NCBI RefSeq assembly: GCF_000737595.1
Contig: NZ_CP006271.1
Span: 1,860,001 to 1,924,000, forward strand
DNA: 64,000 nt
Source: Synechococcus sp. KORDI-52
GTDB taxonomy: Bacteria; Cyanobacteriota; Cyanobacteriia; PCC-6307; Cyanobiaceae
Direction: 5' to 3'
Position 1 is the stretch's first letter. Every line of letters starts with the position of its first letter. Position numbers and translations under genes: made by a program. Positions 47,733-56,408 of this stretch are shown in pieces. The notes beneath the pieces were generated by a model, which ran no database searches, was not told the DNA's origin, and saw only the letters and a program-made list of their open reading frames with translations.

Positions 47733-47943
47733 TTACTAGACCTACTGGGAATACACCAAACCGCTAGGAAGCCGGCAAGCATGGAGTCTTTCACAAATAA
47801 AAACAGAAATCGATAGGTCTTTCTGCCGATATCAACCTGATGCTAGCCAAAAGTTTAAACCAACAAACAGCCCGTTAATGGCATTTTGTTGTTCAGCAAG
47901 CCTGAATAAGCCGGTCATCCAAACAAGCCAGTGACTTAGGATG
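47733..47943. other. Intergenic region between PilZ2 and the 59-aa ORF
   Basis: A 211-nt AT-rich stretch. On minus it could hold the promoter of the 59-aa ORF and the first PilZ gene. I saw no clear -35/-10 pair, hairpin with T-run or coding sequence of convincing composition. Confidence 0.4.
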
Positions 47944-48390
47944 TCACCAGCCAGGCAAGGCGAGGTTGGCGTTGGGCCTTATTGCCACCTGAGTACCGGC
48001 AATTGAAAGCAAGTCATCGGTATCTTTATGGATGAAATTTCCTGAAATTTCGCGTACAAATTCCACTCCCAAACCATACATAGACATGCCGACAAATGAC
48101 GATTCATTGACGTATTTAACGATAGCGCTGATACGGTTTGGCAAGTTAAATTGAAGATCACAAAACAAAACATCAATATCCTGGTTTGCTACTGGCGCAA
48201 TGCCGCCGCCTCCCATCAAGAGGTAAGCACCAGACAAGCTGATATCAAGAATATTGGCCGTAGAGTTCAGACGGCCAGGTACTTCTAAATCGACAACAAC
48301 TTCCGATGTCAACACATGCCTTTCATGATTTCGTCGACCTGCGGTACCCAAGCGAGGAGAATTTCGCCTATCAGGCACCCTTTCAAACAT
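47944..48390 (-). CDS. PilZ-domain protein, 148 aa
   Basis: A second stand-alone PilZ protein with a 20-residue basic N-terminal extension. The signature is RNHER (RxxxR) near residue 20 and DISLSG (DxSxxG) near residue 49, both halves of the c-di-GMP site. After the domain, the sequence ends ATQVAIRPNANLALPGW-like tail without a membrane segment. It is only weakly similar to the first PilZ protein beyond the signature. AT-rich composition is shared by both genes and the gap between them. Confidence 0.85.
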   Translation of the reverse strand: MFERVPDRRNSPRLGTAGRRNHERHVLTSEVVVDLEVPGRLNSTANILDISLSGAYLLMGGGGIAPVANQDIDVLFCDLQFNLPNRISAIVKYVNESSFVGMSMYGLGVEFVREISGNFIHKDTDDLLSIAGTQVAIRPNANLALPGW

Positions 48391-48791
48391 TGTTCAAGCC
48401 CGTAACAAATACCTGAATGAAGCCTAACCAAGCCAACCTCAGAAGTCATCGATTCTCATGCAACATTCATTGATCCAACTCATTGCACCCATAACCCCAA
48501 ATCACGACGAACAAACCGGAGACACTTTCAAATCAAGGAGGAACCTTAGAAAGTCCTTAATACATGACAAAAGTTAGCTGTGAAATGACTCAAATCACAT
48601 CTCCCATCTGCCAAATGTGAACTCAACCAAGTTTGGCCTAACCAAGTTTTAGACCAACAAATGTTCATTGGGAGTTTCGCTGTCTCCTAAGGACCATGCA
48701 GGGTGTCTGTTGAAACGGGTGCTTTTGTGGACTGCTGATCACGCAGTAGTGCGTCGGATCCGCTGGAATAGGCATGTTGTCTTAAGCATCG
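48391..48791. other. 401-nt divergent intergenic region with repeats
   Basis: Separates the PilZ gene (minus) from the methyltransferase gene (plus). The 11-mer GCCTAACCAAG occurs exactly twice, at 48422-48432 and 48636-48646, and AACCAAGTTT is a direct repeat at 48625-48634 and 48640-48649 (15-bp period). An inverted repeat ACTGC-N7-GCAGT lies at 48731-48747, just before the methyltransferase start. These could be operator sites; no coding sequence is convincing. Confidence 0.5.
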
Positions 48792-49865
48792 ATGGCGTCT
48801 ACGCCCCTGAACAAGCTTGCATACCAGACACTTCAGCAAGGCAAAAACCTCGCAGGTCTGGCCCACAAGGAGCTGAGCACCAAGCTGATGGGGTGGCTGG
48901 CACCTGATGCCGTGCCCAAAACAGTGCCCGTTCCCTCGGACATGCTTGGAGAGTTACGGCTGGACATGTCCAAGCTTCAGGATCTGGACTGGCGCGAGGC
49001 CGAACAGGGGGTCTATCCCGAGCAGCTGCTGTTTGATTCGCCCTGGCTCGAGTGGGTCAGCCGTTATCCGCAGGTGTGGATGGATCTTCCCTCCACCTGG
49101 GATCGTCGCCGCGAACGCAACGTGCGCGATCTGCCCCAGGACATCGACGCTGCCCTTTACCCCGATTACTACCTCCAGAATTTTCACCATCAAACCGATG
49201 GGTACCTCAGTGACCACTCCGCTGGTCTTTACGACCTGCAAGTTGAGATCCTGTTCAACGGCACAGCTGATGCCATGCGACGGCGGGTGTTGGCTCCGTT
49301 GAGACGCGGCTTGAAACATTTCGCTGATCGCCCCCCCGGCTCCATGAAGATCCTCGATGTGGCGACCGGGACCGGTCGAACGCTGCACCAGATCCGAGCT
49401 GCAATTCCCCACGCTCAGCTCATCGGCGTCGACCTCTCCGAGTCTTACCTGCGCCAAGCCAACCGCTGGCTAAACACTGGCGATGCCTCACTCGTTCAGC
49501 TCATCCGCGCCAATGGAGAAACACTCCCCCTTGCCGATGGAGCAGTTCAAGCCGTGACTTGTGTGTTTCTGCTGCATGAACTGCCGGATGAAGCTCGTCA
49601 AAACGTGCTGAACGAAGCCTGGAGGGTGCTCGAACCTGGTGGTGTCTTCGTTCTTGCAGACTCTGTGCAGATGGCAGATTCCCCCAAATTCTCAACGGTG
49701 ATGGAAAATTTCCGGCGCGTCTTCCATGAGCCCTTTTACCGTGACTACATCGGTGACGACATCGATGCACGTCTTGCTACTTCGGGATTTGAGGGAATCA
49801 CCGCAGAATCCCATTTCATGACCCGGGTCTGGTCTGCACGTAAGCCCTGCGGAAACAAACCCTGA
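48792..49865 (+). CDS. Class I SAM-dependent methyltransferase
   Basis: A 357-aa protein with a 185-residue N-terminal region not seen in plain UbiE proteins, followed by a Rossmann methyltransferase domain: motif I ILDVATGTGRTLHQI near residue 190, GVDLSESYLRQANRWL, and VFLLHELPDEARQNVL after the second motif. This layout resembles quinone or other small-molecule methyltransferases of cyanobacteria and plastids, but the substrate is unknown. Start ATG at 48792. Confidence 0.87.
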   Translation: MASTPLNKLAYQTLQQGKNLAGLAHKELSTKLMGWLAPDAVPKTVPVPSDMLGELRLDMSKLQDLDWREAEQGVYPEQLLFDSPWLEWVSRYPQVWMDLPSTWDRRRERNVRDLPQDIDAALYPDYYLQNFHHQTDGYLSDHSAGLYDLQVEILFNGTADAMRRRVLAPLRRGLKHFADRPPGSMKILDVATGTGRTLHQIRAAIPHAQLIGVDLSESYLRQANRWLNTGDASLVQLIRANGETLPLADGAVQAVTCVFLLHELPDEARQNVLNEAWRVLEPGGVFVLADSVQMADSPKFSTVMENFRRVFHEPFYRDYIGDDIDARLATSGFEGITAESHFMTRVWSARKPCGNKP

Positions 49866-49939
49866 GGGGATTTGCTGACAACATCTCTTGCACGAACGGC
49901 TGTCCGCCATAGGGTGTGCTCGAATCCGAAGGGACATCC

Positions 49940-50254
49940 ATGACCAATCCCTTCCGGCTGCGTTGGCTTCAGGGATGGACCTTCCAGGTGGTTCTTATGG
50001 AGGGCCAGGTGCAAGTTGAAGCCCATGGGTTTGGCATCTGCCTGCGCACGGCTGTGTTGCCAGGGGAAACCCCTCAGACAGCAGCTGATCGTTTGGTTCT
50101 TTCAGAGGATCGCCGGAGGCGAGCCCTGCACAACGCGTGGCTTCAGGGGCAGGACATATCCAACCGACCGGGTGTTAAGTCCATGTCAACTGCAGCCCCT
50201 GCCTCCAATTCGCTGGTAGTGGTGGGACAAGCCCATCGCCAGAAGGCGGCCTGA
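49940..50254 (+). CDS. Hypothetical protein, 104 aa
   Basis: ATG at 49940 is preceded by GAAGGGA at good spacing. The product begins MTNPFRLRWLQGWTFQVV, then has VQVEAHGFGICLRTAVLPGETPQT and an Arg-rich helix, and ends in a Ser/Ala-rich tail. No family is recognised and there is no membrane segment. It is separated by 74 nt from the methyltransferase gene and by 4 nt from a convergent ORF. Confidence 0.62.
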   Translation: MTNPFRLRWLQGWTFQVVLMEGQVQVEAHGFGICLRTAVLPGETPQTAADRLVLSEDRRRRALHNAWLQGQDISNRPGVKSMSTAAPASNSLVVVGQAHRQKAA

Positions 50255-50258
50255 TTGA

Positions 50259-50528
50259 TCAAAGCTGCGCCAGCAGCCAGGCCAGAGTGAAACCTGCTCC
50301 ACCCATACGCAACGCTCGCCAGAAGCGTATCCCGGAAGCTGTCGGCAGATCCCAGCCGTCCGGAGCTGAACTAATCAAATCAACGGCAAGACGGCGACGC
50401 TGACGCCAGCGTCGGGCTGAAACGCTTGAGCCTAAACGCGACTGGCAACGTCCTTGAAGCAACAATCGAGACGCATGGTGCAGCCACAGCAGTTCAGTGC
50501 CACACCGTTTGCCTTTGCGCTGCTCCAC
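50259..50528 (-). CDS. Possible hypothetical protein, 89 aa
   Basis: Starts at a GTG (50528). The sequence is basic, with CGTELLWLHHASRLLLQGRC near the N-terminus, an RRWRQRRRL patch near residue 40 and a hydrophobic last segment (GGAGFTLAWLLAQL). The Trp/Arg/Leu pattern looks protein-like, and it occupies otherwise empty space between a convergent and a divergent gene, but there is no clear ribosome-binding site. Moderate confidence only. Confidence 0.45.
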   Translation of the reverse strand: MEQRKGKRCGTELLWLHHASRLLLQGRCQSRLGSSVSARRWRQRRRLAVDLISSAPDGWDLPTASGIRFWRALRMGGAGFTLAWLLAQL

Positions 50529-50577
50529 ACCAATGCATCCACATAGGGAGAAACTAGATCAATCTGCTGAACAAGGG

Positions 50578-50832
50578 ATGACATCTCAAGCCGCACCATG
50601 GCCCGATTCCGCAACAGCGAAAGCGGAAGAGTTGCATCAGTTGCTTCTCATTGGTGATCGCGACTGGCATCAACTCAAGAACAATCAAAAGCGACGTGGA
50701 GCCGAGTTGCTGGCGGCAGCGTTGGTGCAACTCCTGCGCCAGGGAGACAACAGCGATGTTGAAGACTTAACTCAACAGGCACTCGGCTGGGTCAGAGGAG
50801 AGCTAAAGGATCCTGGCTGTCCTCGTCACTGA
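50578..50832 (+). CDS. Small cyanobacterial protein, DUF6439-like
   Basis: An 84-aa helical protein. The core GDRDWHQLKNNQKRRGAELLAAALVQLL and the ending GWVRGELKDPGCP look like the small cyanobacterial DUF6439 family, whose function is unknown; this match is from memory and moderate. The ATG at 50578 was chosen; an ATG at 50533 in the same frame is an alternative. The 3' end overlaps the RsbW-like gene by 41 nt in convergent orientation. Confidence 0.66.
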   Translation: MTSQAAPWPDSATAKAEELHQLLLIGDRDWHQLKNNQKRRGAELLAAALVQLLRQGDNSDVEDLTQQALGWVRGELKDPGCPRH

Positions 50833-51229
50833 CCGGACGACGGCAGGCCAATTGCAGACGGTTGCCACGTCGGCTCCAGCGCACATCGTCAAAACATTGG
50901 TGGATAAGAAACAGCCCCCTGCCACTGGGGGCATCAAGGGCCGTAGGCAACGATGCTTTGCGGGAGTGCTGCGGCAAACCGCAGCCTTCATCCTGAACCT
51001 GCCAAACCAACCAATTGGGCGTGAGGATGCGTCGAACACGCAGCCTCTTGGCTGGATTTTCAGCGTTGCCATGGCGAACGGCATTCACCAGGGCCTCGTG
51101 CAACCCCAACTCGATGCGTTGACTAGTCAGTACACATCCCACGGGTTCGGTGAGCAGTTCCAGCAAGGGAGCCAGTTGCAACGTGGACGGGAGCGTGAAC
51201 TCTGCCCAGCGAAACCTCTTGGACGGCAC
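50792..51229 (-). CDS. RsbW-like ATPase (anti-sigma/serine kinase fold)
   Basis: A 145-aa GHKL ATPase domain without other domains. The N-box is GLHEALVNAVRHGN near residue 43, the G1-like box is QDEGCGLPQ near residue 80 and the G2 box is SGRGLFLIHQCFDDV near residue 102. This is the architecture of RsbW/SpoIIAB-type anti-sigma factors and of partner-switch kinases. No antagonist (STAS) or phosphatase gene is adjacent, so the target is unknown. Confidence 0.88.
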   Translation of the reverse strand: MPSKRFRWAEFTLPSTLQLAPLLELLTEPVGCVLTSQRIELGLHEALVNAVRHGNAENPAKRLRVRRILTPNWLVWQVQDEGCGLPQHSRKASLPTALDAPSGRGLFLIHQCFDDVRWSRRGNRLQLACRRPVSDEDSQDPLALL

Positions 51230-51282
51230 AGTCAGGCCCGTTGACGTCGATCTTTAGAACTTACCGTTGATGGAAAGCCCCG

Positions 51283-52002
51283 TCAGGGTCTGCGCTCGAC
51301 TAGGGCGGGGTGATTCAGAACAGAATCCATAAGGCGCACCCCCCTCAGCTGGTTGATCAAGGGCATGTGACCCTCGGGCGCCTCGATCGACCAGGTGAAT
51401 GCAGCTGGATAGCGTGTCCAAACGCCATCACATTTCCAGCCAATTCGGGGCCACAGCCGTTCATAGCGACCATCGAGAGCTGACAACAACCGAGCTTGGG
51501 CTGTGAAGCCAAAACGGCCTTGGGAATAGACCGTCCAGAGCCGATCCAGGCTGACCAAATCAATGCCTGACATCGAAGGCACCTCAGTGAAATAGACGTA
51601 CCCCCTCTTCACGGCTGCATCACCAGCCAGCTCACGCAAACACTGACTGGTGATGCGATCCGCTTCCTCGAACTGTTGATTCAGCAGCTTCTGTTGCAGC
51701 GGCCCGTAATCCAGGCCAACGACCGATTCAGCCGTCAACCAGCCTTGAGCGGTGGATTTGCCCAGCCCCGAGATGGCCGCGGGCTGATGGCGTTGGATCA
51801 CCTGAAGGATCCATCCAGCAGCCCAGTCATCTCCAGCGGGATCAAAACCGGAAAGGAGATCTGGTCCAACTCTGGCCAGCTCTTGGGCGCGGGATTCGAT
51901 CTGCTTGATCAGAGGGCGTCGTTGGCGAGGTGTTCCCTTCGCGAAACGATCCAGCAGCTGGTCGATGCTGAGCTTGGTGGCGGGTGTGGAACCGGAAAGC
52001 AT
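51283..52002 (-). CDS. GUN4-domain protein
   Basis: A 239-aa protein: an N-terminal helical region (HEAT-like, LDRFAKGTPRQRRPLIKQIES) and a C-terminal GUN4 domain. GUN4 blocks visible are FEEADRITSQCLRELAG, LDRLWTVYSQGRFGFTAQ and WTRYPAAFTWSIEAPEGHMPL. GUN4 binds protoporphyrin and Mg-protoporphyrin and stimulates Mg-chelatase, at the chlorophyll branch point. I chose the ATG at 52002; an ATG at 52053 overlaps the divergent mnmH start. Confidence 0.9.
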   Translation of the reverse strand: MLSGSTPATKLSIDQLLDRFAKGTPRQRRPLIKQIESRAQELARVGPDLLSGFDPAGDDWAAGWILQVIQRHQPAAISGLGKSTAQGWLTAESVVGLDYGPLQQKLLNQQFEEADRITSQCLRELAGDAAVKRGYVYFTEVPSMSGIDLVSLDRLWTVYSQGRFGFTAQARLLSALDGRYERLWPRIGWKCDGVWTRYPAAFTWSIEAPEGHMPLINQLRGVRLMDSVLNHPALVERRP

Positions 52003-52042
52003 GAGTCGCAACCGGCCCCAACTGGCTCGGTGTTGGCCCACT

Positions 52043-53086
52043 ATGTCAGGCATGGGGGAGATCTGTTCAATCGAGATCCAGGAGCTGCGCAAGCTGAAGG
52101 GTGCACTGGTGGACGTGCGCAGCCCCGGCGAATTCGCCAAGGGGCACTGGCCAGGAGCCATCAACCTGCCTCTGTTCAGCGACGAAGAACGTGCTGCAGT
52201 TGGTACCACCTACAAGCAAAAAGGGCGACGACCAGCCATTCACCTGGGTCTTGAACTCACCGGTCCCAAACTCAGCCGGCTGGCCCAGCAGCTGGAGACC
52301 CTGCGGAACCAAGGCGATCCGAGGATCTACTGCTGGCGTGGAGGGATGCGCTCAGCCAGCGTGGCGTGGCTCGCCCAGCAAATCGACCTCAAGCCAAAAC
52401 TGCTGCGGGGTGGCTACAAAAGCTACCGACGTTGGGCCCAGAGCCTCTTTGAACAGGACTGGCCCCTGCGTGTGATGGGCGGTCGTACGGGCACTGGAAA
52501 GACCGACCTGCTGTTGGCCATGGCAACCCGGGGTGTCGCCGTCGTTGATCTGGAAGGACTGGCCAACCACCGCGGCAGCAGCTTCGGTGGCCTGGGCCTG
52601 CCGGAGCAACCCAGCACCGAGCACTACGAAAACAAACTGGCCGAGATTCTTGATCTGCATCAACGCCAACGCAGAACAGCGATCTGGTTGGAAGCCGAAA
52701 GCATCCAGGTGGGCTGCTGCCGTATTCCCAAACCCCTTTTTGATCAGTTGCAACAAGCCCCCATCCTTGAGATCCAGCGGGGGCGCAACGAACGGGTGCA
52801 GCAGCTGGTCCAGGTCTATGGCCACCAGGGCCGAGCGGCTCTGGCGGAAGCAACCCAGAGGATCAGTCGACGCCTGGGGCCCCAGCGCACCAAGGAAGCC
52901 CTCGAGGCCATTGCCAGGGACGACTGGGCCCGAGCTTGCAACGCCACACTCGACTACTACGACCGCTGCTACGACCACGAGCTGGCACGATCACCCAAGC
53001 GCGACAGCATCGATATATCCGGCCTCACTGCAATAGAGGCCGCACAGACCCTGATTGAGCGCGGGTTTGTTGAAATCCACGATTAG
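52043..53086 (+). CDS. mnmH: tRNA 2-selenouridine synthase
   Basis: A 347-aa protein with an N-terminal rhodanese domain ([22 protein letters not shown]; active-site Cys in [12 protein letters not shown] near residue 105) and a C-terminal P-loop domain ([12 protein letters not shown]). It replaces sulfur by selenium in 2-thiouridine at tRNA wobble positions. Two ATGs (52043, 52052) are close; the first was used. No selenophosphate synthetase gene is in the window, so selenium supply cannot be judged. Confidence 0.93.
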   Translation: MSGMGEICSIEIQELRKLKGALVDVRSPGEFAKGHWPGAINLPLFSDEERAAVGTTYKQKGRRPAIHLGLELTGPKLSRLAQQLETLRNQGDPRIYCWRGGMRSASVAWLAQQIDLKPKLLRGGYKSYRRWAQSLFEQDWPLRVMGGRTGTGKTDLLLAMATRGVAVVDLEGLANHRGSSFGGLGLPEQPSTEHYENKLAEILDLHQRQRRTAIWLEAESIQVGCCRIPKPLFDQLQQAPILEIQRGRNERVQQLVQVYGHQGRAALAEATQRISRRLGPQRTKEALEAIARDDWARACNATLDYYDRCYDHELARSPKRDSIDISGLTAIEAAQTLIERGFVEIHD

Positions 53087-53115
53087 GATCGCGCCCATTG
53101 ATTGTCCAGAACGAC

Positions 53116-53499
53116 ATGAGCGAAGCAGCGATTCAGTTCTTTCGGGGAGTCAACGAGCCTGTGGTGCCCGATATCCGTCTGACCCGCAGCCGCGACGGCC
53201 GCACAGGGCAGGCGACCTTCCGTTTCGAACAGCCGGCTGCGATTGCGCCCGAAACGATGGGTGACATCACTGGAATGTGGATGGTCGATGAAGAGGGGGA
53301 GATGGTGACCAGGGAAGTGAACGGCAAGTTCGTGAATGGCAAAGCAAGTGCTCTTGAAGCCGTTTACTCCTGGAAGTCAGAACAGGATTTCGAGCGGTTC
53401 ATGCGCTTCGCACAGCGCTACGCCGATGCCAACGGACTGGGTTATTCACAAAATCAGGATTCCGATCAGACTGACGCTGGCGACGGCCAGCAGGTTTGA
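53116..53499 (+). CDS. psb28: Photosystem II assembly protein Psb28
   Basis: A 127-aa cytoplasmic-side assembly factor that binds CP47-containing PSII intermediates and is required under stress. The signature is [22 protein letters not shown] at the N-terminus, [11 protein letters not shown] in the middle and [22 protein letters not shown] near residue 85. The last 20 residues are acidic and variable. Start ATG at 53116; the preceding gene mnmH ends 30 nt away. Its stop overlaps a TTG start (TTGA). Confidence 0.96.
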   Translation: MSEAAIQFFRGVNEPVVPDIRLTRSRDGRTGQATFRFEQPAAIAPETMGDITGMWMVDEEGEMVTREVNGKFVNGKASALEAVYSWKSEQDFERFMRFAQRYADANGLGYSQNQDSDQTDAGDGQQV

Positions 53500-54575
53500 G
53501 ACTGCCTCAGTGGCTGTCGTTGACAGCCTTCATCTCAGCAATCATTTTGCTGTGGTCCCTAAAAGAACTCTTGCTGCTCTTGTTTGCAGCCATTGTTCTC
53601 GCCATGGCCTTGTGCACCCTTGTGGGCATTCTTCGAGAGCGGAGGCCGATGCAACGGCCCCTGGCCCTAGTTCTCTGCATCGGTGGCCTGCTCATGCTTG
53701 TGGCAGGAGCGGCCGGTGTTGTCGTGCCGCCGTTCCTCGATGAATTTTCCCTGCTGCTGCAGAAGCTGCCTGAAGCTGGGCAAACCCTTGTACGGATGGG
53801 AGTCGACTGGATTGACACCATCAGTGAGGCCATTTACGGGGCCGATGCCTTTCCCGACATTGATGACCTGGAACTGAATGGTCCAAGGCAGCTCGTGCCC
53901 GACGGCTCATCACTGGCGGCAGGTGTCAGCAGCGGCTTGTTGGGTCTGCTCGGGCTGGCGGGCAACCTCGGCAACGGCGTTGTGCGCCTCTTGTTTGTCC
54001 TGGCGGTTGCTCTGATGATCAGCGTCCAGCCCCAGGCCTACCGCAGTGTGGGACTTCAGCTGATTCCATCCTTCTATAGACGTCGCGGGAGCCGCATCCT
54101 GGATCAGTGCGGTGCCGCACTCAGCAGCTGGATGGTTGGCGTGCTGATCAGCTCCTTGGCGGTGTTTGTGCTGTGCAGCATCGCCCTGACCCTGTTGGGC
54201 GTGAAACTGGTTCTGGCCAATGCTCTTCTGGCGGGTCTGCTGAACGTGATTCCGAATGTGGGACCAACCATGAGCACCATCTTCCCGATGGCGGTGGCTC
54301 TGCTGGATACCCCATGGAAGGCGGCGGCGGTGCTTGGGGCCTATGTGGTGATCCAGAACATCGAGAGTTATGTGATCACCCCTTCCGTAATGCACCACCA
54401 GGTGAAACTGCTACCCGGATTGACCCTGGCGGCCCAGTTCCTGTTCACACTGTTGTTCGGCCCCCTTGGCCTGCTGATGGCCCTACCCCTTGCAGTGGTA
54501 CTGCAGGTGATCATCCGTGAGGTGCTGATTCACGATGTGCTGGATCGCTGGCAACGTCTGGAGCCAGTGCAATGA
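53496..54575 (+). CDS. AI-2E family transporter, first of tandem pair
   Basis: A 359-aa membrane protein with about eight helices: pairs near residues 7-25 and 30-50, a soluble loop (residues 85-125) and a cluster of helices in the C-terminal half, including [25 protein letters not shown], the family signature. These PerM/TqsA-like proteins export small molecules; the substrate is not known in cyanobacteria. The start is a TTG overlapping psb28 by 4 nt. It overlaps the next permease by ATGA. Confidence 0.88.
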   Translation: MRLPQWLSLTAFISAIILLWSLKELLLLLFAAIVLAMALCTLVGILRERRPMQRPLALVLCIGGLLMLVAGAAGVVVPPFLDEFSLLLQKLPEAGQTLVRMGVDWIDTISEAIYGADAFPDIDDLELNGPRQLVPDGSSLAAGVSSGLLGLLGLAGNLGNGVVRLLFVLAVALMISVQPQAYRSVGLQLIPSFYRRRGSRILDQCGAALSSWMVGVLISSLAVFVLCSIALTLLGVKLVLANALLAGLLNVIPNVGPTMSTIFPMAVALLDTPWKAAAVLGAYVVIQNIESYVITPSVMHHQVKLLPGLTLAAQFLFTLLFGPLGLLMALPLAVVLQVIIREVLIHDVLDRWQRLEPVQ

Positions 54576-55561
54576 CGGCTGGCACGTTTCTGGTGGCGCT
54601 TACCCTCGTGGTGCTGGTGCTGTTGCTCTGGCACCTCCGCTGGGTGCTCCTGGTGGTGTTCGGTGCCGTTGTGGTGTCCGTTGCCCTGGACGTGCTGATC
54701 GTGCAGGTTCAGAAACGAACCCGCCTGGGGCGCCCCCAGGCCCTGGCTGTCGTGCTGGGGGTTTTGCTTTTGGCCGGTGGCCTGCTGGGACAGCTGCTGG
54801 TCCCGGAACTGATCAGCCAGTTCCAGCAATTGGGAAGGGATCTGCCGCAGCTGACGAGCAAAGTGTCTGACCTGCTGAGCAGTGAACCACGCCTGGCGCA
54901 ACTTAATGAAGCGTTGGGTCAGGGGCTCAACCTGAAAGGACTTCAGCCGTTGCTTGGGTTCGCCGGCGGTGCAGCGAATTCGCTGATTCAACTGTTCCTG
55001 ATGGTCCTGCTCGCCATCCTGCTGGCCCTGGATCCGAGTTCCCACCGCCGCATGGTGGTGGCCATGACGCCCCGCCCCGCCCGTCAGCAGATGGAGCACT
55101 TGCTGGATGAATCCCGGCAAGCCTTAGGGGGGTGGCTCAGCGGCATGACCCTCTCCGCCACCACAGTCTTCTTGCTCACCTGGGGCGGGCTGTTTCTGCT
55201 GAAGGCACCCCTGGCCCTGCTGAGCGCCCTGATATGCGGGCTGCTGACATTCGTACCCACCATCGGTCCAACGGCGGCAACCCTGCTTCCGACGGGGTTG
55301 GCACTGCTCCAATCCCCTCAATTAATGGTGTCGGTGCTGGTGTTCAGGCTGGTTCTGCAGAACCTGGAGGCCTTTCTGCTCACGCCGTTGCTGCTCCGCA
55401 AAACCGTGAACCTTCTTCCCACTGTGGCCTTGACGGCTCAGCTCAGCCTCGGCGCCCTGCTGGGGCTGCCAGGTGTTCTCCTGGCGCTTCCCCTGGTGGT
55501 CGTGCTTCAGGTGCTGATGCAGCGCGTTCTGGTGCAGCAAATCATGGACCGCTGGACCTGA
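54572..55561 (+). CDS. AI-2E family transporter, second of tandem pair
   Basis: A 329-aa paralogue of the upstream gene. The same topology is present with the signature CGLLTFVPTIGPTAATLLPTGLALL near residue 220. The first 20 residues are a membrane helix. The ATGA overlap shows coupled translation with the first copy. Tandem duplication of this family with both copies intact suggests a heteromeric or paired function, which is inference. Confidence 0.88.
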   Translation: MTAGTFLVALTLVVLVLLLWHLRWVLLVVFGAVVVSVALDVLIVQVQKRTRLGRPQALAVVLGVLLLAGGLLGQLLVPELISQFQQLGRDLPQLTSKVSDLLSSEPRLAQLNEALGQGLNLKGLQPLLGFAGGAANSLIQLFLMVLLAILLALDPSSHRRMVVAMTPRPARQQMEHLLDESRQALGGWLSGMTLSATTVFLLTWGGLFLLKAPLALLSALICGLLTFVPTIGPTAATLLPTGLALLQSPQLMVSVLVFRLVLQNLEAFLLTPLLLRKTVNLLPTVALTAQLSLGALLGLPGVLLALPLVVVLQVLMQRVLVQQIMDRWT

Positions 55562-55668
55562 CCACAGGGCTTTGATCCGTAACCGAACGAACACATGGCG
55601 GCAAGAGTTGTGGCAACAAGGCGTCGAGTGATGGGGCTCCTGGGAGAGGATGCCAATCGCATGCGCGC

Positions 55669-55848
55669 TCAGAGCAACTGGCGTTTCTTTTTTTCGCTTG
55701 AATCACGCTCCCGCTCAACCGCCTGCCAATAGGCCGCAGAGACGGCAACCTCTTGGCCGCGTTCAATTTGATTCAGCCGCGCTTTCAAGGCTTCAACCTC
55801 GGCACGCAGCCCAAACACCACTTCGCTGAGACCAGGATTTAACTCCAT
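55669..55848 (-). CDS. Small coiled-coil protein, 59 aa
   Basis: ATG at 55848 gives MELNPGLSEVVFGLRAEVEALKARLNQI, a strong heptad pattern, then RERDSSEKKKRQ at the end. It is likely a real small gene by composition and length for a cyanobacterial coiled-coil scaffold. A longer frame to 56082 is mostly antisense of the next plus-strand ORF and was rejected. No function known. Confidence 0.6.
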   Translation of the reverse strand: MELNPGLSEVVFGLRAEVEALKARLNQIERGQEVAVSAAYWQAVERERDSSEKKKRQLL

Positions 55849-55962
55849 GGAACCTGAGCAACCAGTTGAGTCGTAGCTCAAGCTGAACGACCGATGATGT
55901 TCAAGTCGATACCAACACCACACCCTCCCTGGCGACCAGTCCAATACTGTGTCCGATAGGTC

Positions 55963-56202
55963 TTGCGGCAAACTGGCTTGGACGTCATCTTCAATTTCTC
56001 GCGTTATGAGGAACTGAGGCAAGCCGTGAAGCAGCTTGTTCTTGAGAACCTCGATCCGGAGTTGCTGCACGAGGAAGCCCACGACCTGTTCGAGTCCTGG
56101 TGGTCCTCAACCCACAGTCAGGGGCGTTGGAACACCGATGTGAAGCAGCGCACCTGGGATTCGATCTGGCGTGAATTCGGGAATGGCTCCAGTCAGCCGT
56201 AA
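55963..56202 (+). CDS. Hypothetical protein, 79 aa
   Basis: Starts at a TTG (55963). The product has FNFSRYEELRQAVKQLVLENLDPELLHEEAHDLFESWW in helical blocks, and ends WDSIWREFGNG. The Trp/Glu-rich ending looks protein-like. No ATG or GTG is in frame nearby and no strong Shine-Dalgarno is seen, so the start is a guess. It overlaps the end of the convergent 71-aa gene by 10 nt. Confidence 0.5.
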   Translation: MRQTGLDVIFNFSRYEELRQAVKQLVLENLDPELLHEEAHDLFESWWSSTHSQGRWNTDVKQRTWDSIWREFGNGSSQP

Positions 56203-56408
56203 CGACGCCAGAGCGAGGGCGAACCCATCAGCACAACCACAGCCAACTGGTGATGCCGAATCGCATAACCAAGACCAGTGACGGTGAACTGATCACTGAG
56301 CAGCTGAACCTCAGTCCGCAGATCGCCAAGCGCCAGCAGAATCAACAGGATCGCAAACCAGCGTGCCGGGTGGCGTCGTTGTTGCGCGTCACGGGTGCGA
56401 TCAATCAA
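56193..56408 (-). CDS. Small membrane protein downstream of secF, 71 aa
   Basis: The TTG at 56408 overlaps the secF stop in a TTGATTGA context, so it would be translated by coupling. It has a helix ARWFAILLILLALGDL near residue 15 and a second hydrophobic segment HHQLAVVVLMGSPS near residue 51, separated by a polar part with RTEVQLLSDQF. A longer open frame to 56561 is antisense of secF. I regard the 71-codon version as likely real; function unknown. Confidence 0.6.
   Translation of the reverse strand: MIDRTRDAQQRRHPARWFAILLILLALGDLRTEVQLLSDQFTVTGLGYAIRHHQLAVVVLMGSPSLWRRYG

Noticed and set aside
47544-47816. 90-codon plus-strand ORF across the PilZ and 59-aa ORF region
   Set aside because: Antisense to two better-supported minus-strand genes and without a start signal.
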